A DNA stretch of 64,000 bases, taken from contig JBJEQJ010000042.1 in the NCBI GenBank assembly GCA_051881695.1, positions 7,167 to 71,166 of the forward strand, given 5' to 3'. The stretch's first letter is position 1; each line of letters begins with the position of its first letter. The position numbers and the translations under genes are program-made. The notes below the pieces were generated by a model. The model had not been told where the DNA came from, made no database searches, and worked only from the letters and a program-made list of their open reading frames with translations. This DNA comes from CAYJFG01 sp051881695 (GTDB taxonomy: Bacteria > Bacillota > Clostridia > Oscillospirales > Acutalibacteraceae). Of this stretch, positions 42,199 through 51,223 are shown in pieces.

Positions 42199-43575
42199 AT
42201 GAAACACGAGAGAAGTAATTTTTCAAGCCGCATAGGCTTTGTTCTGGCGGCGTCAGGCTCGGCAGTCGGGCTTGGCAACATATGGCGCTTTCCGTACCTT
42301 GCGGCGCAGTACGGCGGCGGTATATTTTTACTTGTATATCTTATTTTAGCGGTGACGTTCGGGTTTACATTGATGATAACTGAAATTGCCATAGGCCGCA
42401 AAACAAAGCTTTCGTGCATAGGCGCGTATAAAAAGCTTGATAAGCGCTTTGGCTTTTTAGGTTGGATTGCATCAATTATTCCTGTGATAATCGTTCCGTA
42501 CTACTGCGTTATAGGCGGATGGATTTTAAAGTATCTGGCAGAATTTTTAACGGGCGGCGGAAGTGCCGTTGCAGACAACGCAGAAAATTATTTTAATAAT
42601 TTCATAAGCGCCGGACAAAACGGAATTTTGCAAAACCCAATGCTGTGGTTTGTTCTTTTTGTACTTGCTAACTCCGCCGTTGTAATTTTCGGCGTACAAA
42701 AGGGAATAGAAAAGGTAAGCAAAATAGTAATGCCGATTTTGGTGGTGTTATCTATTGTTGTTGCAGCGTTTGCTCTTACTATGCCGGGCGCATTAGACGG
42801 TGTAAAATATTACTTAATGCCCGATTTTTCAAAATTTTCACCTATGACTGTGCTTGCGGCGATGGGTCAGCTTTTTTACTCAATGTCGCTTGCTATGGGT
42901 ATTATGATAACCTATGGCTCTTATATGAAAAAAGAGGACGATCTGGAACGCTCTGTTACGCAGATTGAAATATTCGATACGTTAATTGCGTTTATTGCCG
43001 GACTTATGATTATACCGGCAGTGTTTGCCTTTTCCGGAGGAGATGAATCGGCTCTCGGCAAGGGACCGGGACTTATGTTCATTACGCTTCCGAAGGTTTT
43101 TGAGCAAATGCAGTTCGGGCAGATTATCGGTACTGTGTTCTTTTTACTTGTGCTGTTTGCCGCACTCACATCGTCAATTTCACTTATGGAAACTGTTGTA
43201 TCTATAATTCAGGATAAGCTTCACTGGGGACGAATTAAAAGCACCGTTGTTGTAACAATAGGCATTCTGCTTTTGGGAACGCTCTCCTGCCTTGGCTACG
43301 GTCCGCTTTCTGCAATTCAGATATTCGGCAAGTCCTTCCTGGACTTCTTCGACTTTATCTCAAACTCCCTGCTTATGCCTGTTGTGGCTTTGCTTACCTG
43401 CATACTTATCGGCAGAGTTGTGGGTACAAAATTTGTGTCTGATGAGGTAAGGCTTTCGGGAAAATTCAGAAGAGAAAAGCTGTTTAAGGTAATGGTGCGC
43501 TGGATTGCGCCGATTTGCATAATCGCCATTTTGCTGGCTTCGGTTGCCGAGGGAATGGGATGGCTTAATTTCTAA
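42199..43575 (+). CDS. Sodium-dependent transporter (NSS/SNF family)
   Basis: 458 residues from the ATG at 42199, after AGGAG; a longer frame starting at 42160 runs into AT-rich leader. Eleven to twelve transmembrane helices; the sodium/substrate site region GFVLAASGSAVGLGNIWRFPYLAAQYGGG (split here over helix 1) is diagnostic. Prokaryotic members such as LeuT and TnaT import amino acids with sodium; the C-terminus is short, as in the eleven-helix bacterial group. Substrate is not predictable. Followed by a hairpin shared with the opposing genes. Confidence 0.92.
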   Translation: MKHERSNFSSRIGFVLAASGSAVGLGNIWRFPYLAAQYGGGIFLLVYLILAVTFGFTLMITEIAIGRKTKLSCIGAYKKLDKRFGFLGWIASIIPVIIVPYYCVIGGWILKYLAEFLTGGGSAVADNAENYFNNFISAGQNGILQNPMLWFVLFVLANSAVVIFGVQKGIEKVSKIVMPILVVLSIVVAAFALTMPGALDGVKYYLMPDFSKFSPMTVLAAMGQLFYSMSLAMGIMITYGSYMKKEDDLERSVTQIEIFDTLIAFIAGLMIIPAVFAFSGGDESALGKGPGLMFITLPKVFEQMQFGQIIGTVFFLLVLFAALTSSISLMETVVSIIQDKLHWGRIKSTVVVTIGILLLGTLSCLGYGPLSAIQIFGKSFLDFFDFISNSLLMPVVALLTCILIGRVVGTKFVSDEVRLSGKFRREKLFKVMVRWIAPICIIAILLASVAEGMGWLNF

Positions 43576-43602
43576 CGTATATTAAAATAAAAGCAAAAGC
43601 AA

Positions 43603-43636
43603 AAGGAGCAGTCACGAATTTTTCGTCCTGCTCCTT
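43603..43636. terminator. bidirectional hairpin between convergent genes
   Basis: AAGGAGCAG / CTGCTCCTT 9-bp stem; better T tract on the minus strand. A second hairpin (TAAACATCC / GGATGTTTA, 43652-43675) follows right before the hepT stop. Confidence 0.6.
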
Positions 43637-43680
43637 AATAATTATCCTTTTTAAACATCCTCGTTCGGATGTTTATCATT

Positions 43681-44044
43681 TCATGTTTCTTCATCTTGTT
43701 TATTGAGAATGTTTAAGCAGAAAACTCTTAAAGTTTCTGTGTCACTTTCCGCAGTTTCCCATACAGTTACCTCGTCAATTTTACCGTATTCATGAGCAAC
43801 AACATTTCTCATCCCTCGTATTGCCTTCCAAGGAATTGAATTATAGGTATTCTTGAAATCCTCGGAAAGCTTATTTGACAATTCGCCGATTTGCATTAGG
43901 CAAAGAGCAACAGCATTTCTGTAGGTCGGTATTTTTTTTGAAAGCATCAAATGAACGGTTGTATTCGTTGTGAGAAAAGTTGATTTCATCACAATATTTC
44001 AAGATTTTTTCAATGACCATGCGGTCACGCGCCTTTATCGGCAT
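43681..44044 (-). pseudogene. hepT: HepT-like HEPN ribonuclease toxin, frameshifted
   Basis: The minus strand from the ATG at 44044, which overlaps the antitoxin stop, encodes a normal HepT N-terminus (ARDRMVIEKILKYCDEINF, then HNEYNRSFDAFKK) up to a run of eight A (43932-43939 as T on the plus strand). From there the frame continues only after a one-base shift as YRNAVALCLMQIGELSNKL and so on, with the toxin motif RNVVAHEY (Rx4HxY). One A fewer would restore a protein of about 120 residues. Either a true inactivating slip, phase variation, programmed frameshifting or a sequencing error. HEPN toxins are RNases, silenced by AMPylation of the motif's Tyr. Confidence 0.8.
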
Positions 44045-44336
44045 ATATCAAAACCTCCTCATTGGAAATTTTCTGTAAAAAGCTTTTCTCAAGACTGCCT
44101 GTAGTCAATAGATCAAGCTTCTTTTTAAAGCTTTCTTCAAGCTCACTGTACATAGCACCAAGCATTATCAACCCTTTCAGCCTACCTTTATCAATTCTCA
44201 AGTCAAGATCGCTGTCAGGCGTAGCCTCACCCCTTGCATAGGAGCCAAAAAGATATACATTTTCAACACCGTATTTTTCTGCAATAGGTGACACAATATC
44301 CTTTATTTCATTAATTGAATAAATCTTGTCTGTCAT
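44025..44336 (-). CDS. mntA: MntA-like nucleotidyltransferase antitoxin
   Basis: 103 residues. The minimal nucleotidyltransferase motif GSYARGEATPDSDLDL is an exact GSx10DxD; upstream YGVENVYLF and downstream KKLDLLT fit the MNT fold. In MntA-HepT modules this enzyme transfers AMP groups to the Tyr of the toxin's Rx4HxY motif, which is present in the neighbour. It begins with ATG after a GAGGG site and overlaps the toxin start by about 20 bp. A whole antitoxin beside a broken toxin suggests that the module is decaying or switching. Confidence 0.88.
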   Translation of the reverse strand: MTDKIYSINEIKDIVSPIAEKYGVENVYLFGSYARGEATPDSDLDLRIDKGRLKGLIMLGAMYSELEESFKKKLDLLTTGSLEKSFLQKISNEEVLIYADKGA

Positions 44337-44492
44337 ATCTTTTTACCCTCCCTTACGCTGCTAAGATTAGTGTAACATTTTAGTGATTGTTATTCAAGAG
44401 AAATACTAACATTTTAAACTGCAGAAGTAAAAAGCAAATAAGAATGAGTACGATATGCAGTTTTTTAGTTCATAGCAATTTTTTTAATATGA

Positions 44493-44520
44493 GAAAACCT
44501 CCCCTTATGTTAAGCGGAGG
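44493..44520 (-). terminator. terminator of birA
   Basis: Minus strand CCTCCGCTTA-ACA-TAAGGGGAGG stem (one mismatch) followed by TTTT. The stretch 44337-44492 shows no gene. Confidence 0.7.
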
Positions 44521-44527
44521 AAATTTC

Positions 44528-45496
44528 TCAATATATCCCCTGAACGGTGACCTCGCCGGAGGTTATTTCAAGGCGTTCGCCGTTTTCACCTGTTACAATA
44601 AGCGCGCCGCTTTTTGTAACGTCAGCGGCAGTGCCCTGCACAGCCTTGCCGCCTCTTGTAACGGTTACCTGCCGCCCCAGCGTTACGCAAAGCGATTTGT
44701 ACTCTTCAAGAAATTCAGCCGCAGCGTCAGCGGCAAATTCGTCGGTGTAAAGCTCCAAAAGGTATAAAAGCTCTCTTAACAGCTCGCTTCTGTTTATTTC
44801 CTTGCCAAGCTGTAAATATATTGAGGTTGCCTTATGTGCTATATCGTCGGGAAAGCTTTTGTTATTTGCATTAATGCCGATGCCGCACACAAGATAATCA
44901 ACTGCGTCAAGCTCCGCTGCCATTTCCGTAAGTATTCCGCATACCTTTTTGTTGTCTATGAGAACATCGTTCGGCCACTTTATTTTAGCGGAAAGTCCCG
45001 TCACGTTTGTAACAGCCTTGCATACTGCAAGGCCTGCGGCAAGCGTAATTCCTGAAACCTCGGCAGGCGATACAGGCAGGCGCAGTAAAACGCTCACCCA
45101 TATTCCTTCTCCGGGCGGAGAAACCCACGTCCTGCCGAGCCGACCCTTGCCTATGGTTTGCTCCTCGGCAGTGCATACAAGTCCGTGGGGCGCACCCTGC
45201 TTTGCTCTGCGCTTAATCTCTTCATTTGTAGAGTCCACCTGCTGTAAAGCGATTATTTCGTTTCCGATACGCCTGGTCTTAAGTCCGCTTTTTATTTCGC
45301 TCTCGGTTAAAATATCGGGAACGGAAATAAGCTTATAGCCTTTGTTTGTAACGGAGTCAATAATGTATCCGTCATTTTTTAGTGAATTAATGCTTTTCCA
45401 GATTGCGTTTCTCGATACATTAAGCATTTTTGACAGCTGCTGGCCCGAAACATAGTCCCCGCTGTCCTTTAAATATTTTAGAATTTTTGTTTTCAT
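44528..45496 (-). CDS. birA: Biotin--protein ligase / biotin repressor BirA
   Basis: 322 residues, bifunctional type. N-terminal winged helix 1-60 (SGDYVSGQQLSKMLNVSRNAIWKS split by a turn) for operator binding; catalytic domain with the biotin loop GKGRLGRTWVSPPGEGIW, KWPNDVLI and GIGINAN; short C-terminal SH3-like domain (TLGRQVTV). It attaches biotin to carboxylase carrier proteins and can repress biotin genes. Downstream of coaX and the ECF transporter subunit on the same strand, so a vitamin/cofactor cluster. No biotin synthesis gene is nearby. Confidence 0.95.
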   Translation of the reverse strand: MKTKILKYLKDSGDYVSGQQLSKMLNVSRNAIWKSINSLKNDGYIIDSVTNKGYKLISVPDILTESEIKSGLKTRRIGNEIIALQQVDSTNEEIKRRAKQGAPHGLVCTAEEQTIGKGRLGRTWVSPPGEGIWVSVLLRLPVSPAEVSGITLAAGLAVCKAVTNVTGLSAKIKWPNDVLIDNKKVCGILTEMAAELDAVDYLVCGIGINANNKSFPDDIAHKATSIYLQLGKEINRSELLRELLYLLELYTDEFAADAAAEFLEEYKSLCVTLGRQVTVTRGGKAVQGTAADVTKSGALIVTGENGERLEITSGEVTVQGIY

Positions 45497-45512
45497 AAAA
45501 TCACCGTAAATA

Positions 45513-45538
45513 AGGCGGACGCTGTTTTCCGTCCGCCT
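45513..45538 (-). terminator. hairpin between the ECF S-subunit gene and birA
   Basis: AGGCGGACG / CGTCCGCCT 9-bp stem, 8-nt loop, no T run on the minus strand; probably a partial block or processing site. Confidence 0.5.
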
Positions 45539-45546
45539 GAAATTTT

Positions 45547-46176
45547 TTATGCTCTGAGCCTTTTAACCGCAACAGACAAAGCCTTTGCTATTGCTGTTCC
45601 CAAAACGCAGCTTACAGCAGCCTCTATAATGCCGTTTATTCCGACGAATAAGGCGACAAAAGCAAAAATGTTTTCTGCACCGAGCGTTGAGCAAAGCTCT
45701 CGGATAAAATCGGTATTCCAGAAGAATAGTATAATTGAAAGCATAAATAAAATTGTGTTTATTACGGGGCCGCATAAACAGGCTGTAAAATATGACAAAA
45801 ATTTTGTTTTGTCAACATTTTTAAGAGCCTTGAAAATCAGTCCGGAGAGAAAACCCATCAATATTCTGGGTGCAAGGCAGGTTATGAATGTAAAAACAGG
45901 ATTCAAACCTAAAAGAGCTGCTCCGAACGGGCTGAGCCCAAAGCACTGAACAAAGCTTGTAATGCCAAACACGGCGCCAAGAACAGCTCCGGCGGCAGGT
46001 CCTAAAATAACGGCGCCTACAATTACAGGTATCATAATAAAGGTTATCTCTAATCCTGCTGTTTTAAGGTAGCCGATGGGGGTAAAAGCCATAAGTATAA
46101 TTATAGCGGTCAATACGCCCATAAGAACAAGCTTAAGTGTTTTTTCAGAGCCTGATACACGTTTCTTTTCTGACAT
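45547..46176 (-). CDS. ECF transporter substrate-binding (S) subunit, probably pantothenate
   Basis: 209 residues from the ATG at 46176 (MSEKKRVSGSEKTLKL), 11 nt after AAAGGA; an ATG ten codons earlier overlaps that site. Six hydrophobic helices with the S-component helix 1 (VLMGVLTAIIILMAF) and the loop ITFIMIPVIVGAVILGP typical of ECF S-proteins. It must share the energising EcfAA'T module, not in this window. The neighbour coaX makes pantothenate the best guess; riboflavin or other vitamins remain possible. A perfect palindrome sits in its promoter. Confidence 0.75.
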   Translation of the reverse strand: MSEKKRVSGSEKTLKLVLMGVLTAIIILMAFTPIGYLKTAGLEITFIMIPVIVGAVILGPAAGAVLGAVFGITSFVQCFGLSPFGAALLGLNPVFTFITCLAPRILMGFLSGLIFKALKNVDKTKFLSYFTACLCGPVINTILFMLSIILFFWNTDFIRELCSTLGAENIFAFVALFVGINGIIEAAVSCVLGTAIAKALSVAVKRLRA

Positions 46177-46231
46177 AATAATAAACATCCTTTCGCTGTT
46201 GCTCACTGTGGATGCAACGCAGATTTTTTAT

Positions 46232-46264
46232 ATTATAAAGTCCTGAACAGGACTTTATTGTCAA
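46232..46264 (-). promoter_or_regulatory. promoter with spacer-filling palindrome before the ECF S-subunit
   Basis: Minus strand TTGACA (46259-46264) and TATAAT (46232-46237) are 21 bp apart. The spacer carries a perfect palindrome, arms ATAAAGTCCTG (46235-46245 and 46248-46258) with a 2-nt centre, which overlaps the minus-10 box. Confidence 0.6.
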
Positions 46265-46319
46265 ATTACAGGTTAATTACGAAAAGAAAAATACTAACAA
46301 AAGGGTTAAGGCGAATGTA

Positions 46320-47084
46320 TTACTTGTTTTTTTCGTATATAATGCGAAGTCCCTCTAATATGAGGTCGTCCCTTAAATCAATTTTTCTGTTGCAGCTTGG
46401 TATTACGGTGGAGGCAAGACCTCCTGTTGCAACTGCATGGCAGGGGGTGTTAAGCTCTTTCTCTATTCTTTCACATACGCCGTCAAGCATTGCTGCCGTA
46501 CCGATAACGCATCCGCTTTTCATACAGTCCACCGTATTTTTGCCTATAATACTTGCAGGCGGTTCGGGACTGATATTCGGCAGAAGCGCTGCGCTTGAGG
46601 TAAGAGCATTGAGCGAGATTGAAACGCCCGGCATAATCATACCGCCCAGCATAGCCCTTTCGTCATCAAGCACGGTAACGGTTGTGGCAGTTCCGAGAGA
46701 AAAGATTATACAGGGGCAGGGGTAAAGCTCGGCTGTTGCCACAGCGCTTGCAACAAGGTCCGAGCCTGTTGCGGCAGGATTGCTCACCTTTATATTAAGT
46801 CCGGTTTTGACACCCGGCCCCAAAATAAATGCGTCAATACCTGTAAGCGTTTTTATTGCGTTTTTTAAATGCTGAGTTATCTGCGGCACTACACAGCTCA
46901 TAATTGCGCCGTCAATTTTATCTGTCGGTACGCCGTAAACATCAAAAATGCTGTGAAGCTCAACGGTGTATTCGTCCTTTGTTTTAAATCTGTCGGTAGA
47001 TAGTCTTGCCTGATAAGCAAGGTTTTTCCCATCATATATTCCAAGCTTGATATTAGTGTTTCCAACATCCAAAACTAAAAGCAT
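46320..47084 (-). CDS. coaX: Type III pantothenate kinase
   Basis: 254 residues from the ATG at 47084 (MLLVLDVGNTNIKLGIYDGK), which has AAGGTGG upstream. Type III fold: DVGNTNIK phosphate loop, GADLVAS-like loop replaced by TGSDLVASAVATAE, FSLGTATTVTVLDDE and MPGVSISLNAL. Phosphorylates pantothenate, the first step of coenzyme A synthesis. Lies upstream of the ECF subunit on the same strand, but a promoter with a palindrome separates them. Confidence 0.95.
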   Translation of the reverse strand: MLLVLDVGNTNIKLGIYDGKNLAYQARLSTDRFKTKDEYTVELHSIFDVYGVPTDKIDGAIMSCVVPQITQHLKNAIKTLTGIDAFILGPGVKTGLNIKVSNPAATGSDLVASAVATAELYPCPCIIFSLGTATTVTVLDDERAMLGGMIMPGVSISLNALTSSAALLPNISPEPPASIIGKNTVDCMKSGCVIGTAAMLDGVCERIEKELNTPCHAVATGGLASTVIPSCNRKIDLRDDLILEGLRIIYEKNK

Positions 47085-47299
47085 AAAAGCATACCACCTT
47101 CGGGTTTTGATTATATCAGCAAAAGAAGATTGTTGCAAGAGCTTTAACGAATTTGTTGTTTTTTATGACAGTTTTTGCTTTAAATGAAAAATAGCTGTAA
47201 AAAGATGTGATAATATAAATGTGACTGTCAGCGCATATTTACAATAAAAGCGGCTGAAATTAATAATTGCTTTATTAGTATTCCTAACGGACAGAAAGG

Positions 47300-48160
47300 A
47301 TGAGTATTTTAATGAACAGTGCGGAAAAGCTTGAGCTTAAAAAGCTTGCCTGCAAGGCAAGAATGGGAGCTGTGGTAGGTACCTATAACGCAAAGTCAGG
47401 GCATCCTGGCGGCTCTTTGTCTGCGGCAGATATTTTTACTTATTTGTATTTTAAGGAAATGAACGTAAATCCCGAAAACCCGAAAGACCCGGACAGAGAC
47501 CGTTTTGTTCTTTCAAAGGGTCACTGCTGTCCCAGCCTTTACGCAGTTTTGGCGTTGAAGGGATATTTTGATATGGACGAGCTTAAATCGCTTCGTCACG
47601 TTGGCGCAATGCTTCAGGGTCATCCCGATATGAAGGGAACACCGGGAATAGATATGAGCTCCGGTTCTTTGGGTCAGGGCGTTTCGGCTGCCTGCGGAAT
47701 GGCAAAGGCGGCAAAGCTTGACAATAAAAGCTACAGAGTATACACAATGCTGGGTGACGGCGAATGTGAAGAGGGACAGGTTTGGGAGTCTGCAATGTTT
47801 GCCGCACATAATAAGCTTGATAATCTTTGCTATATAGTTGACTGCAACGGACTTCAGATTGACGGTCCGGTAGAAGAGGTTGCAGGTATTGAACCGCTTG
47901 ACAAAAAGTTCGAGGCTTTCGGCTTTGAGGTTATTAAAATATGCGGTCACTGCTTTACGCAGATAGAGCAGGCTTTTGAAAAGGCAAAAACAGTAAAGGA
48001 TAAGCCTACTGTAATAATAGCACAGACAGTAAAGGGCAAGGGCGTGTCGTTTATGGAAAATCAGGTTGGCTGGCACGGCGTTGCTCCAAACGAGGAACAG
48101 TACAAAACTGCAATGGCGGAGCTTGAAAAAACTCTTGAGGAACTGGAGGCGGCAGAATAA
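47300..48160 (+). CDS. Transketolase, N-terminal subunit
   Basis: 286 residues, the thiamin-diphosphate domain of a split transketolase: SGHPGGSLSAADIFTYLY, LSKGHCCPSLYAVLA, MSSGSLGQGVSAA and the TPP motif GDGECEEGQVWES. Transfers two-carbon units in the pentose phosphate pathway. Its stop overlaps the ATG of the C-terminal subunit (TAATG), ensuring equal synthesis. Split transketolases are common in Clostridia and archaea. Confidence 0.95.
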   Translation: MSILMNSAEKLELKKLACKARMGAVVGTYNAKSGHPGGSLSAADIFTYLYFKEMNVNPENPKDPDRDRFVLSKGHCCPSLYAVLALKGYFDMDELKSLRHVGAMLQGHPDMKGTPGIDMSSGSLGQGVSAACGMAKAAKLDNKSYRVYTMLGDGECEEGQVWESAMFAAHNKLDNLCYIVDCNGLQIDGPVEEVAGIEPLDKKFEAFGFEVIKICGHCFTQIEQAFEKAKTVKDKPTVIIAQTVKGKGVSFMENQVGWHGVAPNEEQYKTAMAELEKTLEELEAAE

Positions 48161-49101
48161 TGGAAATTATCAACAAGGCGACGAGAGAAAGCTTTGGTTT
48201 GGCTCTTTGCGAGCTTGCCAAAACAAATAAGGATATAGTTGTACTTGACGCAGATTTGGCGGCGGCTACAAAAACATCTATTTTCCAAAAGCAGTTCCCG
48301 GAAAGATTTTTCGACTGCGGTATTGCAGAGGGAAATATGATGGGTGTTGCGGCAGGCTTGGCTGCGGCAGGGAAAATTCCGTTTGCTGCTTCCTTTGCAA
48401 TGTTTGCAACAGGCAGAGCGTACGAGCAGATAAGAAATTCCATTGCTTACCCTGCTCTTAATGTAAAGATAGCAGGCTCGCACGCAGGTATATCTGTAGG
48501 AGAGGACGGAGCAACACACCAGTGCTGTGAGGATATTGCGCTTATGAAAACTCTTCCCGGTATGGTTGTGCTGAACCCGGCTGACCATTATGAAATGACG
48601 CAGGCTGTAAAGGCGGCTGTGGAGCATAAGGGTCCTGTGTATATCCGTTTGGGCAGACTTGCCATAGACAGCTTTAACGACCCCGAAACATATAAGTTTG
48701 AGCTTGGCAAGGGCATTACTCTGCATGAGGGCAGCGACATTACGGTTATAGCCACAGGTCTTGTAGTAAACGAGGCATTAAAGGCAGTAAGAGAGCTTGA
48801 GGCAGAGGGTATAAGCGCAAGACTTATAAATATCCACACAATTAAGCCGATTGACAAGGATATAATAATAAAGGCGGCTAAGGAAACAGGCAGAATAGTA
48901 ACCGTTGAGGAGCACAGCGTAATAGGCGGCTTGGGCGACAGCGTTTGCGCCGTTACAGCAGAGCATTATCCCGTTCAGGTTACAAAAATCGGAGTAAACG
49001 ACTGCTTCGGATATTCAGGTCCTGCAAAGGAGCTTTTGGCTCGCTTCGGTCTTTGCAAGGATAATATTGCAAAGGTTGTTTCTGATATTGTAAAAAAATA
49101 A
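48160..49101 (+). CDS. Transketolase, C-terminal subunit
   Basis: 313 residues with the pyrimidine-binding domain (DADLAAATKTSIFQKQFP, DCGIAEGNMMGVAAGLA with the catalytic Glu, FATGRAYEQIRNSIAYP) and the C-terminal transketolase domain (VTVEEHSVIGGLGDSV). Works as a heteromer with the preceding subunit. A 1-deoxyxylulose-phosphate synthase is excluded because the protein is split and lacks its N-terminal motifs. Confidence 0.95.
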   Translation: MEIINKATRESFGLALCELAKTNKDIVVLDADLAAATKTSIFQKQFPERFFDCGIAEGNMMGVAAGLAAAGKIPFAASFAMFATGRAYEQIRNSIAYPALNVKIAGSHAGISVGEDGATHQCCEDIALMKTLPGMVVLNPADHYEMTQAVKAAVEHKGPVYIRLGRLAIDSFNDPETYKFELGKGITLHEGSDITVIATGLVVNEALKAVRELEAEGISARLINIHTIKPIDKDIIIKAAKETGRIVTVEEHSVIGGLGDSVCAVTAEHYPVQVTKIGVNDCFGYSGPAKELLARFGLCKDNIAKVVSDIVKK

Positions 49102-49123
49102 ATTGTAATATATGGCAAAGCAC

Positions 49124-49149
49124 AGCCGCGGGAAGCACTCGCGGCTTTT
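49124..49149 (+). terminator. terminator after transketolase
   Basis: AGCCGCG / CGCGGCT 7-bp GC stem, 9-nt loop, TTTT. Confidence 0.8.
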
Positions 49150-49185
49150 GCATTTGGACTTTCTGAAATCGGGAGTGAAGATAAA

Positions 49186-49944
49186 ATGACAAGTGTCGGA
49201 GAAATCTACGATTTTATAGACGAGCTTGCACCGTTTGACACGGTTATGAGCTTTGATAATTGCGGCGTATTAATCGGCGGCAGGCAGCAGACTGTTAACA
49301 GAGCAATAGTAACGCTTGATATTACGCCGGAGGTTATAAACGAAGCGCAGGAAAAAGGCGCAGAATTAATAATAAGCCATCACCCTGTTATATTCAGCGG
49401 ACTTAAAAGCATAAAGCTTAACAGTGTGCCGGCACTTCTGGTAAAAAGCGGTATTTGTGCTTTGGCGGCTCATACTAATTTGGATATTGCCGAAAAGGGA
49501 GTAAATTTTCAGCTTGCAAGCGCACTTGAATTAAATGAAATACGCTTTGCCGACATACCGGAAAGCTGTATTTCCACAGGCACGCTGACAAAAGAGATGT
49601 GCACAAGAGAATTTGCTATGTTTGTAAAGGAGAAGCTTAATTGTAAGGGACTGCGCTTTACTGAAATTGACAAAAAAATAAAAACAGTGGCTGTAGCGTG
49701 CGGCGCAGGCGGCGACAGCGTAAGGCTTTTAAAGGCTGTAAATGCCGACGCACTTGTAACGGGAGAGATAAAGCACAGCTATATAATTGAAGCAAACAGT
49801 ATGAATATTCCGATATTCGACGCAGGACATTTTAAAACGGAAAATGTTATAATACCTGTGCTTACAAGGATGCTTAATGACAGATTTCCGGATACCGAAT
49901 TTTCAGAAAGTGTAACCTTTACGGACAAAATTGAATATCTATAG
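49186..49944 (+). CDS. Nif3-like dinuclear metal protein (YqfO/YbgI family)
   Basis: 252 residues, short form without the central PII-like insert. Metal ligands appear in ELIISHHPVIFSGLKS (HH), AAHTNLDIAEKGVN (H, D) and DALVTGEIKHSYI plus FDAGHFKTE near the C-terminus. Family members bind two metal ions in a hexameric ring; the role, perhaps GTP cyclohydrolase 1 type 2 as long annotated, is unproven. Stands alone. Confidence 0.88.
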   Translation: MTSVGEIYDFIDELAPFDTVMSFDNCGVLIGGRQQTVNRAIVTLDITPEVINEAQEKGAELIISHHPVIFSGLKSIKLNSVPALLVKSGICALAAHTNLDIAEKGVNFQLASALELNEIRFADIPESCISTGTLTKEMCTREFAMFVKEKLNCKGLRFTEIDKKIKTVAVACGAGGDSVRLLKAVNADALVTGEIKHSYIIEANSMNIPIFDAGHFKTENVIIPVLTRMLNDRFPDTEFSESVTFTDKIEYL

Positions 49945-50027
49945 TATGAAAGAGAAATTGTATAAGAGGTATTTGCCGAAAATTTGCTGAAATTTCCTTA
50001 AAATATGCCAAGAAAACTGTTTTTTTA

Positions 50028-50056
50028 TTGACTTAAATATGACTAAATATTATAAT
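50028..50056 (+). promoter_or_regulatory. promoter of serC-serA
   Basis: TTGACT (50028-50033), 17-bp spacer, TATAAT (50051-50056). Confidence 0.85.
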
Positions 50057-50075
50057 TAAAGCGTTGACATTTTTT

Positions 50076-50090
50076 CAGGCGATACGCCTG
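50076..50090 (+). promoter_or_regulatory. short leader hairpin before serC
   Basis: CAGGCG-ATA-CGCCTG, a perfect 6-bp stem 8 nt before the AGAAAGGA ribosome site. Role unknown; too small for a riboswitch or T-box. Confidence 0.4.
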
Positions 50091-50114
50091 TGAATAAGAA
50101 AGGATATGTTACTA

Positions 50115-51194
50115 ATGAGCAGAGTTTATAATTTTTCGGCAGGTCCGTCAGTATTGCCGGAGTCTGTGCTGAAAAAAGCAGCAGCTGAAATGCTGGATTA
50201 CGAGGGCAGCGGTCAGTCAGTAATGGAAATGTCCCATCGTTCCAAGGTTTACGATTCAATTATAAAAGGAGCAGAAGCCTTATTAAGAGAAGTAATGAAT
50301 ATTCCCGATAATTACAAGGTGCTTTTCTTACAGGGCGGCGCTTCCACACAGTTTGCAATGGTACCGCTTAACCTTATGACAAAAAGCGGCAAGGCAGATT
50401 ATGTAATTACAGGTCAGTGGGCTAAAAAGGCATATAAAGAGGCTTCTCGTTACGGCAAAACCAATGTAGTAGCTTCTTCAGAGGACAAAACCTTTTCATA
50501 CATACCGAAGCTTGACCCCGACACCTTTACAAAGGATGCGGACTACTTCCATATTTGTATGAACAACACAATTTACGGAACAGTTTACCACGAGCTTCCT
50601 GATACAGGCGATGTTCCGCTTGTAGCAGATATTTCTTCCTGTATTTTGTCAAAGCCGATTGATGTTTCAAAGTTCGGTGTACTTTATGCAGGCGCACAGA
50701 AGAATATGGCACCGGCAGGACTTACTGTTGCAATAGTTCGCGAGGATTTAATAGGCAACGCTATGGATATTACTCCTACAATGCTCAATTATCAGACTCA
50801 CGCAGACAACGGCTCAATGTTTAATACTCCTCCGTGCTATACAATCTATATTGCAAAGCTTGTTCTTGAGTGGATTAAAAACGACATTGGCGGACTTGAG
50901 AAAATGCAGGAGATAAACGAAAAGAAGGCGGCTTTATTATACGACTTCCTCGACAGCTCCGATATGTTTAAGGGAACAGTTGTTAAAGAGGACCGTTCGC
51001 TTATGAATGTTCCGTTTGTAACCGGTGTTGACGAGCTTGACGCTAAGTTTGTAAAGGAAGCTACGGAAAACGGCTTTGTAAATATTAAGGGTCACCGCAC
51101 AGTTGGCGGTATGCGTGCTTCTATTTACAATGCAATGCCTATCGAGGGCGTTGAGGCTTTGGTTAAATTTATGGCAGAGTTTGAAAAGGCGAAT
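50115..51194 (+). CDS. serC: Phosphoserine aminotransferase
   Basis: The protein starts at the ATG at 50115 (MSRVYNFSAGPSVLPESVL); an ATG at 50106 overlaps the spacing of the AGAAAGGA site. About 360 residues; the frame closes with the stop at 51201-51203 and the last residues are EKANLK. PLP lysine is in GAQKNMAPAGLTV. Converts 3-phosphohydroxypyruvate to phosphoserine. First gene of a two-gene serine operon with the dehydrogenase that makes its substrate. (The listed end is a few codons short of the stop at 51203.). Confidence 0.95.
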
Positions 51195-51223
51195 TTAAAA
51201 TAAAATAAAAAGGGATGGTACAA

